From positions 1 to 37,903 of the forward strand of contig NZ_LZKP01000042.1 of assembly GCF_001672895.1 (NCBI RefSeq): 37,903 nucleotides of DNA, read 5' to 3'. Under the pieces are notes generated by a model, which was not told the DNA's origin, made no database searches, and worked only from the letters and a program-made list of their open reading frames with translations. Of this stretch, positions 7,355 to 16,916 are shown piece after piece. A program made the position numbers and the translations under genes. This DNA is from Mycobacterium sp. E740 (GTDB taxonomy: Bacteria; Actinomycetota; Actinomycetes; Mycobacteriales; Mycobacteriaceae). The first letter of the stretch is position 1. The number at the start of each line of letters is the position of its first letter.

Positions 7355-7427
7355 TGCCCCCGGCAGGATTCGAACCTGCGGCCTTCTGCTCCGGAGGCAG
7401 ACGCTCTATCCCCTGAGCTACGGGGGC
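7355..7427 (-). tRNA. tRNA-Arg (anticodon CCG)
   Basis: A complete 73-nt cloverleaf on the minus strand: acceptor stem GCCCCCG/CGGGGGC, D arm GCUC...GAGC, anticodon stem UCUGC/GCAGA enclosing loop CUCCGGA (anticodon CCG, reads CGG), a 5-nt variable loop, and T arm GCAGG-UUCGAAU-CCUGC. The discriminator base is A. CCA is not encoded. It is divergent from argS, whose product charges this tRNA; the two are separated by 97 bp. Confidence 0.97.
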
Positions 7428-7510
7428 GCACAAACGGCGCCGATGGGCGTGCACAGCCTAACGCATCGCAGCGAAGGCAAACGGATTCGGGGGCTGACCA
7501 CCCAAGACCA

Positions 7511-7516
7511 TAGGAT
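7511..7516 (+). promoter_or_regulatory. Candidate -10 element for argS
   Basis: TAGGAT matches the TANNNT mycobacterial -10 pattern and ends 8 bp before the GTG of argS, so the transcript would start about 1-2 nt before or at the start codon. The same bases contain AGGA and could instead act as a ribosome-binding site. No clear -35 is visible. Confidence 0.3.
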
Positions 7517-7524
7517 GGACCCTC

Positions 7525-9177
7525 GTGACCCCCGCCGATCTCGCCGACCTGGTCAGGACCACCGCCGCCGCGGTGCTGTCCGAGCGTGGGCTCGACGCGT
7601 CTGCGCTGCCGGAGACGGTCACCGTCGAGCGCCCGCGCAACCCCGACCACGGCGATTACGCCACCAATATCGCACTTCAGGTCGGCAAGAAGGTCGGCGC
7701 CAACCCGCGTGAGCTGGCCGGCTGGCTGGCCACCGCGCTGGCCGACCGCGACGGTATCGCCGGCGCCGACGTCGCCGGACCCGGATTCGTGAACCTGCGG
7801 ATCGAGGCATCGGCGCAGAACGTCATCGTCACCGACGTGCTGACCGCCGGATCGCACTACGGCAACTCCGACGTCCTCGACGGGCAGCGCATCAACCTGG
7901 AGTTCGTCTCCGCCAACCCCACCGGGCCGATCCACATCGGCGGCACCCGCTGGGCCGCCGTCGGTGACGCGCTGGGCCGGCTGCTCCACACGCAAGGTGC
8001 CGCCGTCACCCGGGAGTACTACTTCAACGACCACGGCGCCCAGATCGACCGGTTCACCAACTCCCTGATCGCCGCCGCCAAGGGGGAGCCGACCCCCGAG
8101 GATGGCTACGCCGGCGACTACATCAAGGACATCGCCGCGCAGGTGCTCGCCAAGGAGCCTGATGCCCTCAGCCTGACGGACGCCGACATGCGCGAGACGT
8201 TCCGCGCTATCGGCGTCGACCTGATGTTCACCCACATCAAGGAGTCGTTGCACGAGTTCGGTACCGACTTCGACGTCTACACGCACGAAGACTCGATGCA
8301 CACCTCCGGCCGCGTGGAGCAGGCCATCGGGAAACTCCGCGACGCGGGCAGCATCTACGAAAAGGACGGCGCAGTCTGGTTGCGTACCACCGACTTCGGT
8401 GACGACAAGGATCGCGTCGTCATCAAGAGCGATGGTGCGCCGGCCTACATCGCCGCAGACATCGCCTACTACCTCGACAAGCGCGAGCGCGGATTCGACC
8501 TGTGCATCTACATGCTCGGCGCCGATCACCACGGCTACATCGCCCGGCTCAAGGCTGTCGCGGCCGCGCTGGGGGAGGACCCCGCCACCGTCGAGGTGCT
8601 CATCGGCCAGATGGTCAACCTCGTCCGCAACGGTCAACCCGTGCGGATGAGCAAGCGGGCGGGCACGGTGATCACCCTCGACGACCTGGTGGAGGCCATC
8701 GGCGTCGACGCCGCCCGCTACTCGCTGATCCGGTCCTCGGTCGACAGCCCGATCGACATCGACCTCGAATTGTGGTCGTCGGCATCGAACGAAAACCCGG
8801 TCTACTACGTGCAATACGCGCATGCGCGGCTCTGCGCGCTGGCCCGCAACGCCGAGGAGTTGGGCGTAGTGCCCGACACCGCGAACCTGCAGCTGCTGAG
8901 CCACGATAAGGAAGGCACGCTGATCCGCAACATCGGCGAGCTCCCGCGGGTGCTCAAAACCGCTGCGGCGCTGCGTGAACCGCACCGGGTGTCGCGGTAC
9001 CTCGAGGAACTCGCCGGTGACTACCACCGGTTCTACGACTCCTGCCGAGTGCTGCCGCAAGGCGACGAGTCCCCGAACGACCTGCACGGCGCGCGCCTCG
9101 CGCTGTGCCAGGCCGCCCGCCGGGTGATCGCCAACGGCCTGGGCATTCTGGGTGTGACCGCTCCGGAGCGCATGTGA
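7525..9177 (+). CDS. argS: Arginyl-tRNA synthetase
   Basis: A 550-residue class I aminoacyl-tRNA synthetase that attaches arginine to tRNA-Arg in the cytosol. The N-terminal tRNA-recognition domain (about 1-110) is followed by the Rossmann catalytic domain with the HIGH motif as HIGG at 137-140 (after NPTGP) and the KMSK-type motif as RMSKR around 374-378. The C-terminal anticodon-binding domain ends with the ArgRS-typical ERM. Length and order match mycobacterial ArgRS. GTG is chosen as start because the ORF begins there and the N-terminus aligns with the family. Its stop overlaps the lysA start (GTGA), so it heads the argS-lysA-hom-thrC-thrB operon. Confidence 0.97.
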   Translation: MTPADLADLVRTTAAAVLSERGLDASALPETVTVERPRNPDHGDYATNIALQVGKKVGANPRELAGWLATALADRDGIAGADVAGPGFVNLRIEASAQNVIVTDVLTAGSHYGNSDVLDGQRINLEFVSANPTGPIHIGGTRWAAVGDALGRLLHTQGAAVTREYYFNDHGAQIDRFTNSLIAAAKGEPTPEDGYAGDYIKDIAAQVLAKEPDALSLTDADMRETFRAIGVDLMFTHIKESLHEFGTDFDVYTHEDSMHTSGRVEQAIGKLRDAGSIYEKDGAVWLRTTDFGDDKDRVVIKSDGAPAYIAADIAYYLDKRERGFDLCIYMLGADHHGYIARLKAVAAALGEDPATVEVLIGQMVNLVRNGQPVRMSKRAGTVITLDDLVEAIGVDAARYSLIRSSVDSPIDIDLELWSSASNENPVYYVQYAHARLCALARNAEELGVVPDTANLQLLSHDKEGTLIRNIGELPRVLKTAAALREPHRVSRYLEELAGDYHRFYDSCRVLPQGDESPNDLHGARLALCQAARRVIANGLGILGVTAPERM

Positions 9178-10592
9178 TCGCGCATCCCGCCGGCCCCCGG
9201 CACGCGGAAGAAATCCACCATGGTGGGGCTCCGCCGCGACCCCAGTCCTCCGACGAGGTCCTGCTGCTGGCCTCGAATGTTTGGCCGCGCAGCACGGTTC
9301 GCGGCGCTGACGGCGTGGTGTCGATCGGCGGACTGCCGGTCACCGGCATCGCCGCCGAGTTCGGCACTCCGACTTTCGTGATCGACGAGAACGACTTCCG
9401 GGCACGGTGCCGTGAAATCGCCGCGGCGTTCGGCGGCGGTGAGAACGTGCGCTACGCCGCCAAGGCGTTCATGTGCGCCGAGGTCGCCCGCTGGATAGCC
9501 GAAGAGGGCCTTTCGCTCGACGTGGCCAGCGGCGGCGAGCTGGCGGTCGCCTTGCACGGCGGGTTCCCCGCCGACCGAATAGCCCTGCACGGCAACAACA
9601 AATCCGTCGACGAGTTGACGGCAGCGGTGAAGGCCGGCATCGAGCACATCGTGGTCGACTCGATGATCGAGATCGACCGGCTCGACGAGATTGCCGGTGC
9701 CGCCGGAGTCGTGCAGGACGTCCTGGTCCGCGTCACGGTCGGCGTCGAGGCGCACACCCACGAATTCATCTCCACCGCGCACGAAGACCAGAAGTTCGGG
9801 TTGTCGTTGGCCAGCGGTGCTGCGATGGCGGCGGTGCGACGTGTTTTCCAGACCGACCACCTGAGACTCAAGGGGCTGCACAGCCACATCGGATCCCAGA
9901 TCTTCGACGTCGCAGGTTTCGAGATCGCCGCGCACCGCGTGATCGGCCTGCTGCATGACGTGGTCGCCGAGTTCGGAGTCGACAAGACGTCGCAGATGTC
10001 GATCGTCGATCTGGGTGGCGGCCTGGGTATCTCGTATCTGCCGCAGGACGATCCGCCCCCCGTCGCCGACCTGGCGGCCAAGCTCAGTGCGATCGTGCGC
10101 GACGAGTCGGCCGCCGTCGGACTGCCCACGCCGCGGTTGGTGGTGGAGCCGGGCCGGGCCATCGCGGGCCCCGGCACCATCACGCTGTACGAGGTGGGCA
10201 CCGTCAAGGATGTCGCAGTGAGCCAGCACTCGCAGCGCCGCTATGTCAGCGTGGACGGTGGGATGAGCGACAACATCCGCACGTCGCTCTACGGAGCGGA
10301 ATACGACGTGCGACTGATCTCGCGGGAGACCGACGCCGCACCGGTACTCGGCCGCGTTGTCGGAAAGCATTGCGAGAGCGGCGATATCGTCGTCCGCGAC
10401 ACATGGGTGCCCGATGATATCGCCCCCGGCGACCTGCTGGGCGTCGCAGCCACCGGCGCCTACTGCTATTCGATGTCCAGCCGTTACAACCTGATCGGCC
10501 GTCCGGCCGTGGTGGCGGTGCGCGACGGGCAAGCCCGCCTGATCTTGCGCCGGGAGACGGTCGACGATCTGCTGAGTTTGGAAGTGAGGTAA
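9174..10592 (+). CDS. lysA: Diaminopimelate decarboxylase
   Basis: A 472-residue PLP enzyme of the fold-III (alanine racemase-like) decarboxylase group. It converts meso-diaminopimelate to L-lysine, the last step of lysine synthesis. The PLP lysine lies in RYAAKAF at about K97. HSHIGSQI, the Gly-rich [10 protein letters not shown] phosphate loop, VVEPGRAI and KHCESGDI (catalytic Cys from the partner subunit) are all present. The frame is open from 9105, but the GTG at 9174 is preferred: it overlaps the argS stop by 4 bp and gives an N-terminus like other rapid-grower LysA proteins, with an extension before NVWPRS relative to M. tuberculosis. The next gene, hom, starts 2 bp after the stop. Confidence 0.96.
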   Translation: MIAHPAGPRHAEEIHHGGAPPRPQSSDEVLLLASNVWPRSTVRGADGVVSIGGLPVTGIAAEFGTPTFVIDENDFRARCREIAAAFGGGENVRYAAKAFMCAEVARWIAEEGLSLDVASGGELAVALHGGFPADRIALHGNNKSVDELTAAVKAGIEHIVVDSMIEIDRLDEIAGAAGVVQDVLVRVTVGVEAHTHEFISTAHEDQKFGLSLASGAAMAAVRRVFQTDHLRLKGLHSHIGSQIFDVAGFEIAAHRVIGLLHDVVAEFGVDKTSQMSIVDLGGGLGISYLPQDDPPPVADLAAKLSAIVRDESAAVGLPTPRLVVEPGRAIAGPGTITLYEVGTVKDVAVSQHSQRRYVSVDGGMSDNIRTSLYGAEYDVRLISRETDAAPVLGRVVGKHCESGDIVVRDTWVPDDIAPGDLLGVAATGAYCYSMSSRYNLIGRPAVVAVRDGQARLILRRETVDDLLSLEVR

Positions 10593-10594
10593 CC

Positions 10595-11923
10595 ATGGCT
10601 GACTCCGACAAGCCGGTCGGCGTAGCAGTACTGGGGTTGGGCAATGTCGGCAGCCAGGTCGTGCGCATCATCGAGGAGAGCGCCGACGACCTGGCCGCGC
10701 GGATCGGCGCGCCGCTGGTGCTCCGAGGCGTGGGCGTCCGACGGGTGGCCGACGACCGCGGTGTCCCGGCCGACATGCTCACCGACAACGTCGAAGAACT
10801 CGTCTCCCGCGACGACGTCGACATCGTCGTCGAGTTGATGGGTCCCGTCGAACCCGCGCGAAAAGCGATCCTGTCCGCGCTCGAGCAGGGCAAGTCGGTG
10901 GTCACCGCCAACAAGGCGTTGATGGCGGTCTCGACCGGCGAACTGGCTCAGGCGGCCGAAACCGCCCATGTGGACTTGTATTTCGAGGCTGCCGTCGCCG
11001 GCGCGATCCCCGTCATCCGCCCGCTGACCCAGTCGCTGGCCGGAGACTCGGTGGTGCGTGTCGCGGGCATCGTCAACGGTACGACGAACTACATCCTCTC
11101 CGAGATGGACAGCACCGGCGCCGATTACGACGCTGCGCTGGCCGACGCCAGCGCACTCGGCTACGCCGAGGCCGATCCGACTGCCGACGTCGAGGGCTAC
11201 GACGCCGCGGCGAAGGCCGCGATCCTCGCGTCGATCGCCTTCCACACCCGGGTGACCGCCGACGACGTCTACCGCGAGGGAATCACCAAGGTCGGCACCG
11301 ACGATTTCGAATCCGCCAAGGCGCTCGGCTGCACCATCAAACTGTTGGCCATATGCGAGCGGCTCACCACCGACGAAGGACGGCAACGGGTTTCGGCCCG
11401 CGTGTACCCCGCCCTGGTGCCGCTGAGCCATCCGCTCGCGACCGTCAACGGCGCGTTCAACGCGGTGGTGGTCGAGGCGGAGGCCGCCGGCCGGCTGATG
11501 TTCTACGGACAGGGAGCCGGCGGTTCGCCCACCGCCTCGGCTGTCATGGGTGACCTGGTGATGGCGGCACGCAACCGCGTCCAGGGCGGCCGGGCCCCAC
11601 GCGAATCGAAGTACGCCAAGCTGCCGATCGCGCCGATCGGATTCATCCCGACGCGTTACTACGTGAACATGAACGTCGCCGACAGGGCCGGTGTGTTGTC
11701 CGCCGTGGCAGCCGAATTCGGCAAGCGCGACGTCAGTATCGCCGAGGTGCGGCAGGAGGGCATGGTCGACGAGGAGGGGCAGCGCTGCGGTGCGCGGATC
11801 GTCGTGGTGACCCACCAGGCCACCGACGCGGCGTTGTCGGAGACCGTTGCCGCGTTGGCGGATCTCGATGTCGTGCAGAGCATCAACAGCGTGCTCCGCA
11901 TGGAAGGAACCAACGATGAATAG
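10595..11923 (+). CDS. hom: Homoserine dehydrogenase
   Basis: A 442-residue NAD(P)-dependent enzyme that reduces aspartate semialdehyde to homoserine, the branch to threonine and methionine. The N-terminal Rossmann motif GLGNVG is at residues 14-19. VTANKALM and [14 protein letters not shown] mark the central catalytic part. A C-terminal ACT domain (about 355-435, beginning near [15 protein letters not shown]) is the usual site of threonine feedback inhibition in the actinobacterial enzyme. ATG at 10595 follows the GAAGTGAGG ribosome-binding site inside the end of lysA. The end overlaps the start of thrC by 8 bp. Confidence 0.97.
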   Translation: MADSDKPVGVAVLGLGNVGSQVVRIIEESADDLAARIGAPLVLRGVGVRRVADDRGVPADMLTDNVEELVSRDDVDIVVELMGPVEPARKAILSALEQGKSVVTANKALMAVSTGELAQAAETAHVDLYFEAAVAGAIPVIRPLTQSLAGDSVVRVAGIVNGTTNYILSEMDSTGADYDAALADASALGYAEADPTADVEGYDAAAKAAILASIAFHTRVTADDVYREGITKVGTDDFESAKALGCTIKLLAICERLTTDEGRQRVSARVYPALVPLSHPLATVNGAFNAVVVEAEAAGRLMFYGQGAGGSPTASAVMGDLVMAARNRVQGGRAPRESKYAKLPIAPIGFIPTRYYVNMNVADRAGVLSAVAAEFGKRDVSIAEVRQEGMVDEEGQRCGARIVVVTHQATDAALSETVAALADLDVVQSINSVLRMEGTNDE

Positions 11924-13001
11924 CCCTGAGTCGCTTGCGGTCCACCAGCCGTGGCCGGGCCTGATCGCCGCCTACCGCGATCGTCTGCCGATCGAGGAGA
12001 GTTGGACCCCGATCACCCTTCGCGAGGGCGGCACGCCGCTGTTGCCCGCACCGCGACTGTCCGAACTCATCGGGTGCACAGTGCATCTGAAGGTCGAAGG
12101 GTTGAATCCCACCGGGTCGTTCAAGGATCGCGGTATGACAGTGGCGGTCACGGAGGCAGTTGCGCGCGGCCAGCAGGCGGTGCTGTGCGCGTCGACGGGC
12201 AACACGTCGGCGTCCGCGGCGGCGTATGCGGCCAGGGCCGGCATCACCTGTGCGGTGCTGGTGCCCCAGGGCAAGATCGCGATGGGCAAGCTCGCACAGG
12301 CGGTCATGCACGGAGCCAAGATCATCCAGGTCGACGGCAACTTCGACGACTGTCTCGAGCTGGCGCGCAAGCTCACCGCCGACTTTCCGGCCGTATCGCT
12401 GGTCAACTCGGTCAATCCGTACCGGATCGAGGGGCAGAAGACCGCTGCCTTCGAGATCGTCGACGCCTTGGGCGTCGCGCCCGACGTGCACTCACTGCCC
12501 GTCGGCAACGCCGGCAACATCACCGCCTACTGGAAGGGCTACACCGAGTACCACCGCGACGGGGTGTCGGACCGCCTGCCCCGCATGTTGGGAACGCAGG
12601 CGGCCGGTGCGGCGCCCCTCGTCCTCGGCGAGCCGGTCAAGAATCCGGAAACCATCGCAACCGCGATCAGGATCGGCTCGCCCGCGTCGTGGGACACGGC
12701 CGTGGCCGCGCAGCAGCAGTCCGACGGGCGATTCCTGGCCGCGACCGACGACGAGATCCTCTCGGCCTACCAGCTGGTCGCACAGACCGAAGGTGTGTTC
12801 GTCGAACCGGCGTCGGCGGCCAGCATCGCGGGCCTGCTCAAGTCGATCGAGGACGGTTGGGTGGCCAAGGGCTCGACGGTCGTCTGCACGGTGACCGGCA
12901 ACGGGCTCAAGGATCCCGACACCGCGCTCAAGGGCATGCCCCCTGTCATCGCGGTACCCGTCGACCCAGTCGCCGTCGTCGAGAAGTTGGGGCTGGGTTA
13001 G
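11916..13001 (+). CDS. thrC: Threonine synthase
   Basis: A 361-residue PLP-dependent fold-II enzyme converting O-phosphohomoserine to L-threonine. The PLP-binding lysine is K70 in [11 protein letters not shown]. The phosphate-binding PVGNAGNI stretch and the C-terminal [15 protein letters not shown] segment are typical. The open frame begins at 11847, but the ATG at 11916, preceded by GGAAGGAAC, gives the family N-terminus and overlaps the hom stop by 8 bp. Short (single-domain) class of threonine synthase, as in other mycobacteria. thrB follows after 3 bp. Confidence 0.97.
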   Translation: MNSPESLAVHQPWPGLIAAYRDRLPIEESWTPITLREGGTPLLPAPRLSELIGCTVHLKVEGLNPTGSFKDRGMTVAVTEAVARGQQAVLCASTGNTSASAAAYAARAGITCAVLVPQGKIAMGKLAQAVMHGAKIIQVDGNFDDCLELARKLTADFPAVSLVNSVNPYRIEGQKTAAFEIVDALGVAPDVHSLPVGNAGNITAYWKGYTEYHRDGVSDRLPRMLGTQAAGAAPLVLGEPVKNPETIATAIRIGSPASWDTAVAAQQQSDGRFLAATDDEILSAYQLVAQTEGVFVEPASAASIAGLLKSIEDGWVAKGSTVVCTVTGNGLKDPDTALKGMPPVIAVPVDPVAVVEKLGLG

Positions 13002-13949
<948 letters not shown>

Positions 13950-14000
13950 CGGGGGCCGCGGAGCAGGGATCACAGGAGCGACACGACACACATGTCTTTC

Positions 14001-14029
14001 TTGCTTCGTGCAGCAATGCGGGATATTCT
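14001..14029 (+). promoter_or_regulatory. Candidate promoter of rho
   Basis: TTGCTT (14001-14006) and TATTCT (14024-14029) are separated by exactly 17 bp, a good sigma-A type arrangement. Transcription would start near 14036 and leave a 5' leader of about 205 nt ahead of rho. It lies 51 bp beyond the thrB stop. Confidence 0.5.
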
Positions 14030-14114
14030 CGCTCTCGTCCGGCAACCGCAGCGTCTCTACCTGCGCCGACACTAGGACACCACTCATTTTCCCCGTCTAC
14101 TCGTGGATTGACGG

Positions 14115-14166
14115 TTCGCCGCAAACCGGCGAAGCACGGCCCACCGTTGCAGGGGCAATGGTGGGC
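14115..14166 (+). promoter_or_regulatory. Two tandem hairpins in the rho leader
   Basis: Hairpin 1: TTCGCCG (14115-14121) pairs with CGGCGAA (14127-14133), 7 bp with a 5-nt loop. Hairpin 2: GCCCACCGTTGC (14139-14150) pairs with GCAATGGTGGGC (14155-14166), 12 bp with one G-U and a 4-nt loop. There is no U-tract after hairpin 2. They could terminate the thrB transcript, or act as a leader structure for rho autoregulation. Function is inferred; the pairing is seen. Confidence 0.5.
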
Positions 14167-14241
14167 CCATGCGTTCAGTGGTTCAACTGATCGCACCGAA
14201 CCCCCGCATGATTCGTTCTGCGAGGGAAAGAAAGGAAATCC

Positions 14242-16209
14242 GTGACTGAAACGGACCTCATCACGGCTGGGGGCGGCAACGAAAACGGTGAGCTGCCGAA
14301 CACCGTGAGTTCAGACATCTCGACTTCAGCGGCGGCAGACGCGCCGACCGCGACCACCACCGCGGAGACCGCGCCGACCGCAGACGTCGCGTCCGGCGAC
14401 CGGGCCAGCTCTCTGTCCACCATGGTGCTGCCTGAGCTGCGCGCACTGGCCAAGGAGATCGGCGTCGAGGGCGCCTCCGGTATGCGCAAGGGCGACCTGG
14501 TCGCCGCGATCCGCGAACGTCGCGGCGAGTCGAACGGCCGTGGCCGCGCACACGCCGACACGGCAGTGGCCACCGACACCCAGGCCACCGACACGAAGGC
14601 GACCGACACGAAGGCCAACGACACCAAGAGCGCGCAGCCGGCGAAGGACGCCGAGTCCGCGACCGAGGCCGACGGCAACGACAGCGCCGAGCAGCAGCCC
14701 CGCCGCCGCGAGCGTCGTGGCGCCTCCCGCGCGACCGGCGCTCCCGGTGATCAGGCCGAGGGTGCCACTCAGGACGCCAAGACCGGCGACGGCGGCCGTC
14801 AGAACAACGACCAGGCCGGCAAGTCGGATACCAAGTCCGACAGCGACCAGCAGCAGGGCGACCAGCAGGGCGGCGGCCAGAACCGCGGCAACAACGCCAG
14901 CAGCGGTGGCAATAACGCCAACAACGCCAACAACGCCAACAATGCCGACGACGACGGCGACGGCCGGGGCGGTCGACGGGGCCGCCGGTTCCGGGACCGC
15001 AGACGTCGTGAGCGCGGCGGAGAGGGCGGTGGCGACCGCGATACCGAACTGCGCGAGGACGACGTCGTCCAGCCCGTCGCGGGCATCCTCGACGTGCTCG
15101 ACAACTACGCGTTCGTCCGCACCTCCGGCTATCTGGCCGGCCCCAACGACGTGTACGTCTCCATGAACATGGTGCGCAAGAACGGTTTGCGCCGCGGCGA
15201 CGCGGTGACCGGCGCCGTCCGGGTGCCCAAAGACGGTGAGCAGACCAACCAGCGGCAGAAATTCAATCCGTTGGTCCGCCTCGACACCGTCAACGGCAAG
15301 CCGGTCGAGGAAGCGAAGAAGCGACCCGACTTCAACAAGCTCACACCGCTCTACCCGAATCAGCGGCTACGTCTCGAGACCACGACCGAGCGGCTGACCA
15401 CCCGGGTCATCGACCTGATCATGCCGATCGGCAAGGGTCAGCGCGCGCTGATCGTGTCGCCGCCGAAGGCCGGTAAGACCACGATCCTTCAGGACATCGC
15501 CAACGCGATCACCACGAACAACCCGGAATGCCACCTGATGGTGGTGCTCGTCGACGAGCGTCCGGAAGAGGTGACCGACATGCAACGCTCGGTCAAGGGC
15601 GAGGTCATCGCGTCGACGTTCGACCGGCCGCCCTCAGATCACACCCAGGCCGCCGAACTGGCGATCGAGCGGGCGAAACGCCTTGTCGAGCAGGGCAAGG
15701 ACGTCGTCGTGCTGCTGGACTCGATCACCCGACTCGGCCGCGCGTACAACAACGCCTCACCGGCGTCCGGCCGCATCCTGTCCGGTGGTGTGGACTCGAC
15801 CGCGCTCTACCCGCCGAAGCGCTTCCTCGGCGCTGCCCGCAACATCGAAGAGGGCGGCTCGTTGACCATCGTCGCCACCGCGATGGTGGAAACCGGTTCG
15901 ACCGGTGACACGGTGATCTTCGAAGAGTTCAAGGGCACCGGTAACGCCGAACTGAAGCTCGACCGCAAGATCGCCGAGCGGCGCGTGTTCCCGGCCGTGG
16001 ACGTGAACCCGTCCGGCACCCGCAAGGACGAGCTGCTGCTCTCGCCCGACGAGTTCGCGATCGTGCACAAGTTGCGCCGGGTGCTGTCCGGTCTGGACCC
16101 GCATCAGGCCATCGACCTGTTGATGAGCCAGTTGCGCAAGACCAAGAACAACTACGAGTTCCTGGTGCAGGTCTCCAAGACCGCTCCGGGCGCGGCCGAC
16201 GCCGACTGA
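14242..16209 (+). CDS. rho: Transcription termination factor Rho
   Basis: A 655-residue RNA-dependent helicase that terminates transcription as a hexameric ring. Residues 55-95 form the Rho N-terminal helical domain ([28 protein letters not shown]). Residues about 95-270 are a long disordered Asp/Asn/Gln/Arg-rich insertion typical of high-GC actinobacteria. It contains four copies of an ATDTK-like repeat, an NNA repeat run, and an [17 protein letters not shown] basic patch expected to bind RNA. The cold-shock-like domain then starts near [20 protein letters not shown]. The ATPase core carries Walker A PPKAGKTT at 407-414, Walker B-like [16 protein letters not shown], and the Q/R loops. GTG start follows AAAGGAA. 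It ends 1 bp from the convergent tetR. Confidence 0.97.
   Translation: MTETDLITAGGGNENGELPNTVSSDISTSAAADAPTATTTAETAPTADVASGDRASSLSTMVLPELRALAKEIGVEGASGMRKGDLVAAIRERRGESNGRGRAHADTAVATDTQATDTKATDTKANDTKSAQPAKDAESATEADGNDSAEQQPRRRERRGASRATGAPGDQAEGATQDAKTGDGGRQNNDQAGKSDTKSDSDQQQGDQQGGGQNRGNNASSGGNNANNANNANNADDDGDGRGGRRGRRFRDRRRRERGGEGGGDRDTELREDDVVQPVAGILDVLDNYAFVRTSGYLAGPNDVYVSMNMVRKNGLRRGDAVTGAVRVPKDGEQTNQRQKFNPLVRLDTVNGKPVEEAKKRPDFNKLTPLYPNQRLRLETTTERLTTRVIDLIMPIGKGQRALIVSPPKAGKTTILQDIANAITTNNPECHLMVVLVDERPEEVTDMQRSVKGEVIASTFDRPPSDHTQAAELAIERAKRLVEQGKDVVVLLDSITRLGRAYNNASPASGRILSGGVDSTALYPPKRFLGAARNIEEGGSLTIVATAMVETGSTGDTVIFEEFKGTGNAELKLDRKIAERRVFPAVDVNPSGTRKDELLLSPDEFAIVHKLRRVLSGLDPHQAIDLLMSQLRKTKNNYEFLVQVSKTAPGAADAD
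14569..14628 (+). repeat. Four 15-bp tandem repeats inside rho
   Basis: Four in-frame units (14569, 14584, 14599, 14614) of the form GCCACCGACACGAAG encode A-T/N-D-T-K/Q repeats in the disordered Rho insertion. Units differ at one to three positions. Confidence 0.85.
14911..14946 (+). repeat. Four 9-bp tandem repeats inside rho (Asn-Asn-Ala)
   Basis: Units AACAACGCC (14911, 14920, 14929, 14938, first and last with one change) encode N-N-A four times. In-frame 9-bp units can expand or contract without breaking the gene, so length may vary between strains. Confidence 0.85.
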
Positions 16210-16210
16210 A

Positions 16211-16816
16211 TCACACTCTGGGGTCCGCGCGTAACCCCGGCATGACGTAACGGCGCAGATGCCTGAGCACTGCGTCGGCGTCGCCGGGATCGAGCGTGTC
16301 GCCGGGAACTGTGGCGAGCGAAAGAATCACGCGCGCAAGCCATTCCGATGCTTCGGCGATGTCGGTCTCGGGGTGGATCTCGTCGTTGTCCCGGGCGGCG
16401 ACCAGATACCTCGACCAGAAGTCGGCGAGGTCGGGGACCAGGCCCTGCACGCCCGCGCCAGCGCACGCGGCGAACTCTTCGGGTTCATCCACGCGCAACT
16501 TCATCAGCAGCGCACCCGGGTCGACATAGGCGGTCCGGCCGTGTAACAGGCCCGCCGCGAGTTGTCGGTCGAGTCCCTCGACGCGTTCGAGCATCGCGTG
16601 TGCCTCCGACCAGTAGGCGTCGTTGAGCCGCACGATCGCGGCGCCCAGCAGCGACACCTTGTCGGGGAAGTGGCGGTACAGCCAGCCGCGCGAAACGCCT
16701 GCCGCTTCGGCCACCTCCGAAACAGTGGTCGAGCGAATTCCCTTGGCGCGCAGGCAGATCTCGGCCGCATCGATCAATCGATCGCGAACGTTCTTGGTCG
16801 CGGTGCCGCTCGTCAC
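16211..16816 (-). CDS. TetR-family transcriptional regulator
   Basis: A 201-residue repressor-type protein. The N-terminal helix-turn-helix is at about residues 30-53 (TVSEVAEAAGVSRGWLYRHF), and the C-terminal two thirds is the helical ligand-binding and dimer domain. The GTG start at 16816 is preceded by a GAGGA ribosome-binding site. It is divergent from the acyl-CoA synthetase gene at 16917, and the 100 bp between them contains a perfect 8-bp inverted repeat well suited as its operator. The likely model is repression of the synthetase, relieved by an acyl or acyl-CoA ligand; this is an inference. Its stop is 1 bp from the rho stop (convergent). Confidence 0.9.
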   Translation of the reverse strand: MTSGTATKNVRDRLIDAAEICLRAKGIRSTTVSEVAEAAGVSRGWLYRHFPDKVSLLGAAIVRLNDAYWSEAHAMLERVEGLDRQLAAGLLHGRTAYVDPGALLMKLRVDEPEEFAACAGAGVQGLVPDLADFWSRYLVAARDNDEIHPETDIAEASEWLARVILSLATVPGDTLDPGDADAVLRHLRRYVMPGLRADPRV

Positions 16817-16864
16817 CAGCTGGACTCCTCGGTTACTCTCGCCCTCAAGCGGGCCGATCGGAGC

Positions 16865-16886
16865 ATTGTGTCATGGTAGACACAAT
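16865..16886. promoter_or_regulatory. Palindromic operator between tetR and acyl-CoA synthetase gene
   Basis: ATTGTGTC, 6-nt spacer ATGGTA, GACACAAT: a perfect 8+8 bp inverted repeat, 22 bp overall, lying 48 bp from the tetR start and 30 bp from the synthetase start. Size and symmetry fit a TetR dimer site. It is the only such palindrome noticed in this intergenic region. Confidence 0.7.
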
Positions 16887-16916
16887 CCAAGATCTGTTCA
16901 CTGCCGAGAGGTCACC

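Noticed and set aside
7231..9087. 618-codon open frame on the minus strand opposite argS
   Set aside because: Antisense to argS, it also runs through the tRNA-Arg gene. The translation is rich in Arg/Gly/Val/Asp with no family resemblance.
13992..14075. 27-codon ORF (ATG at 13992) between thrB and rho as a leader peptide
   Set aside because: The predicted rho promoter (14001-14029) lies inside it, and its AGGAG is about 12-13 nt from the ATG. Without an upstream start it would only be translated from thr operon read-through.
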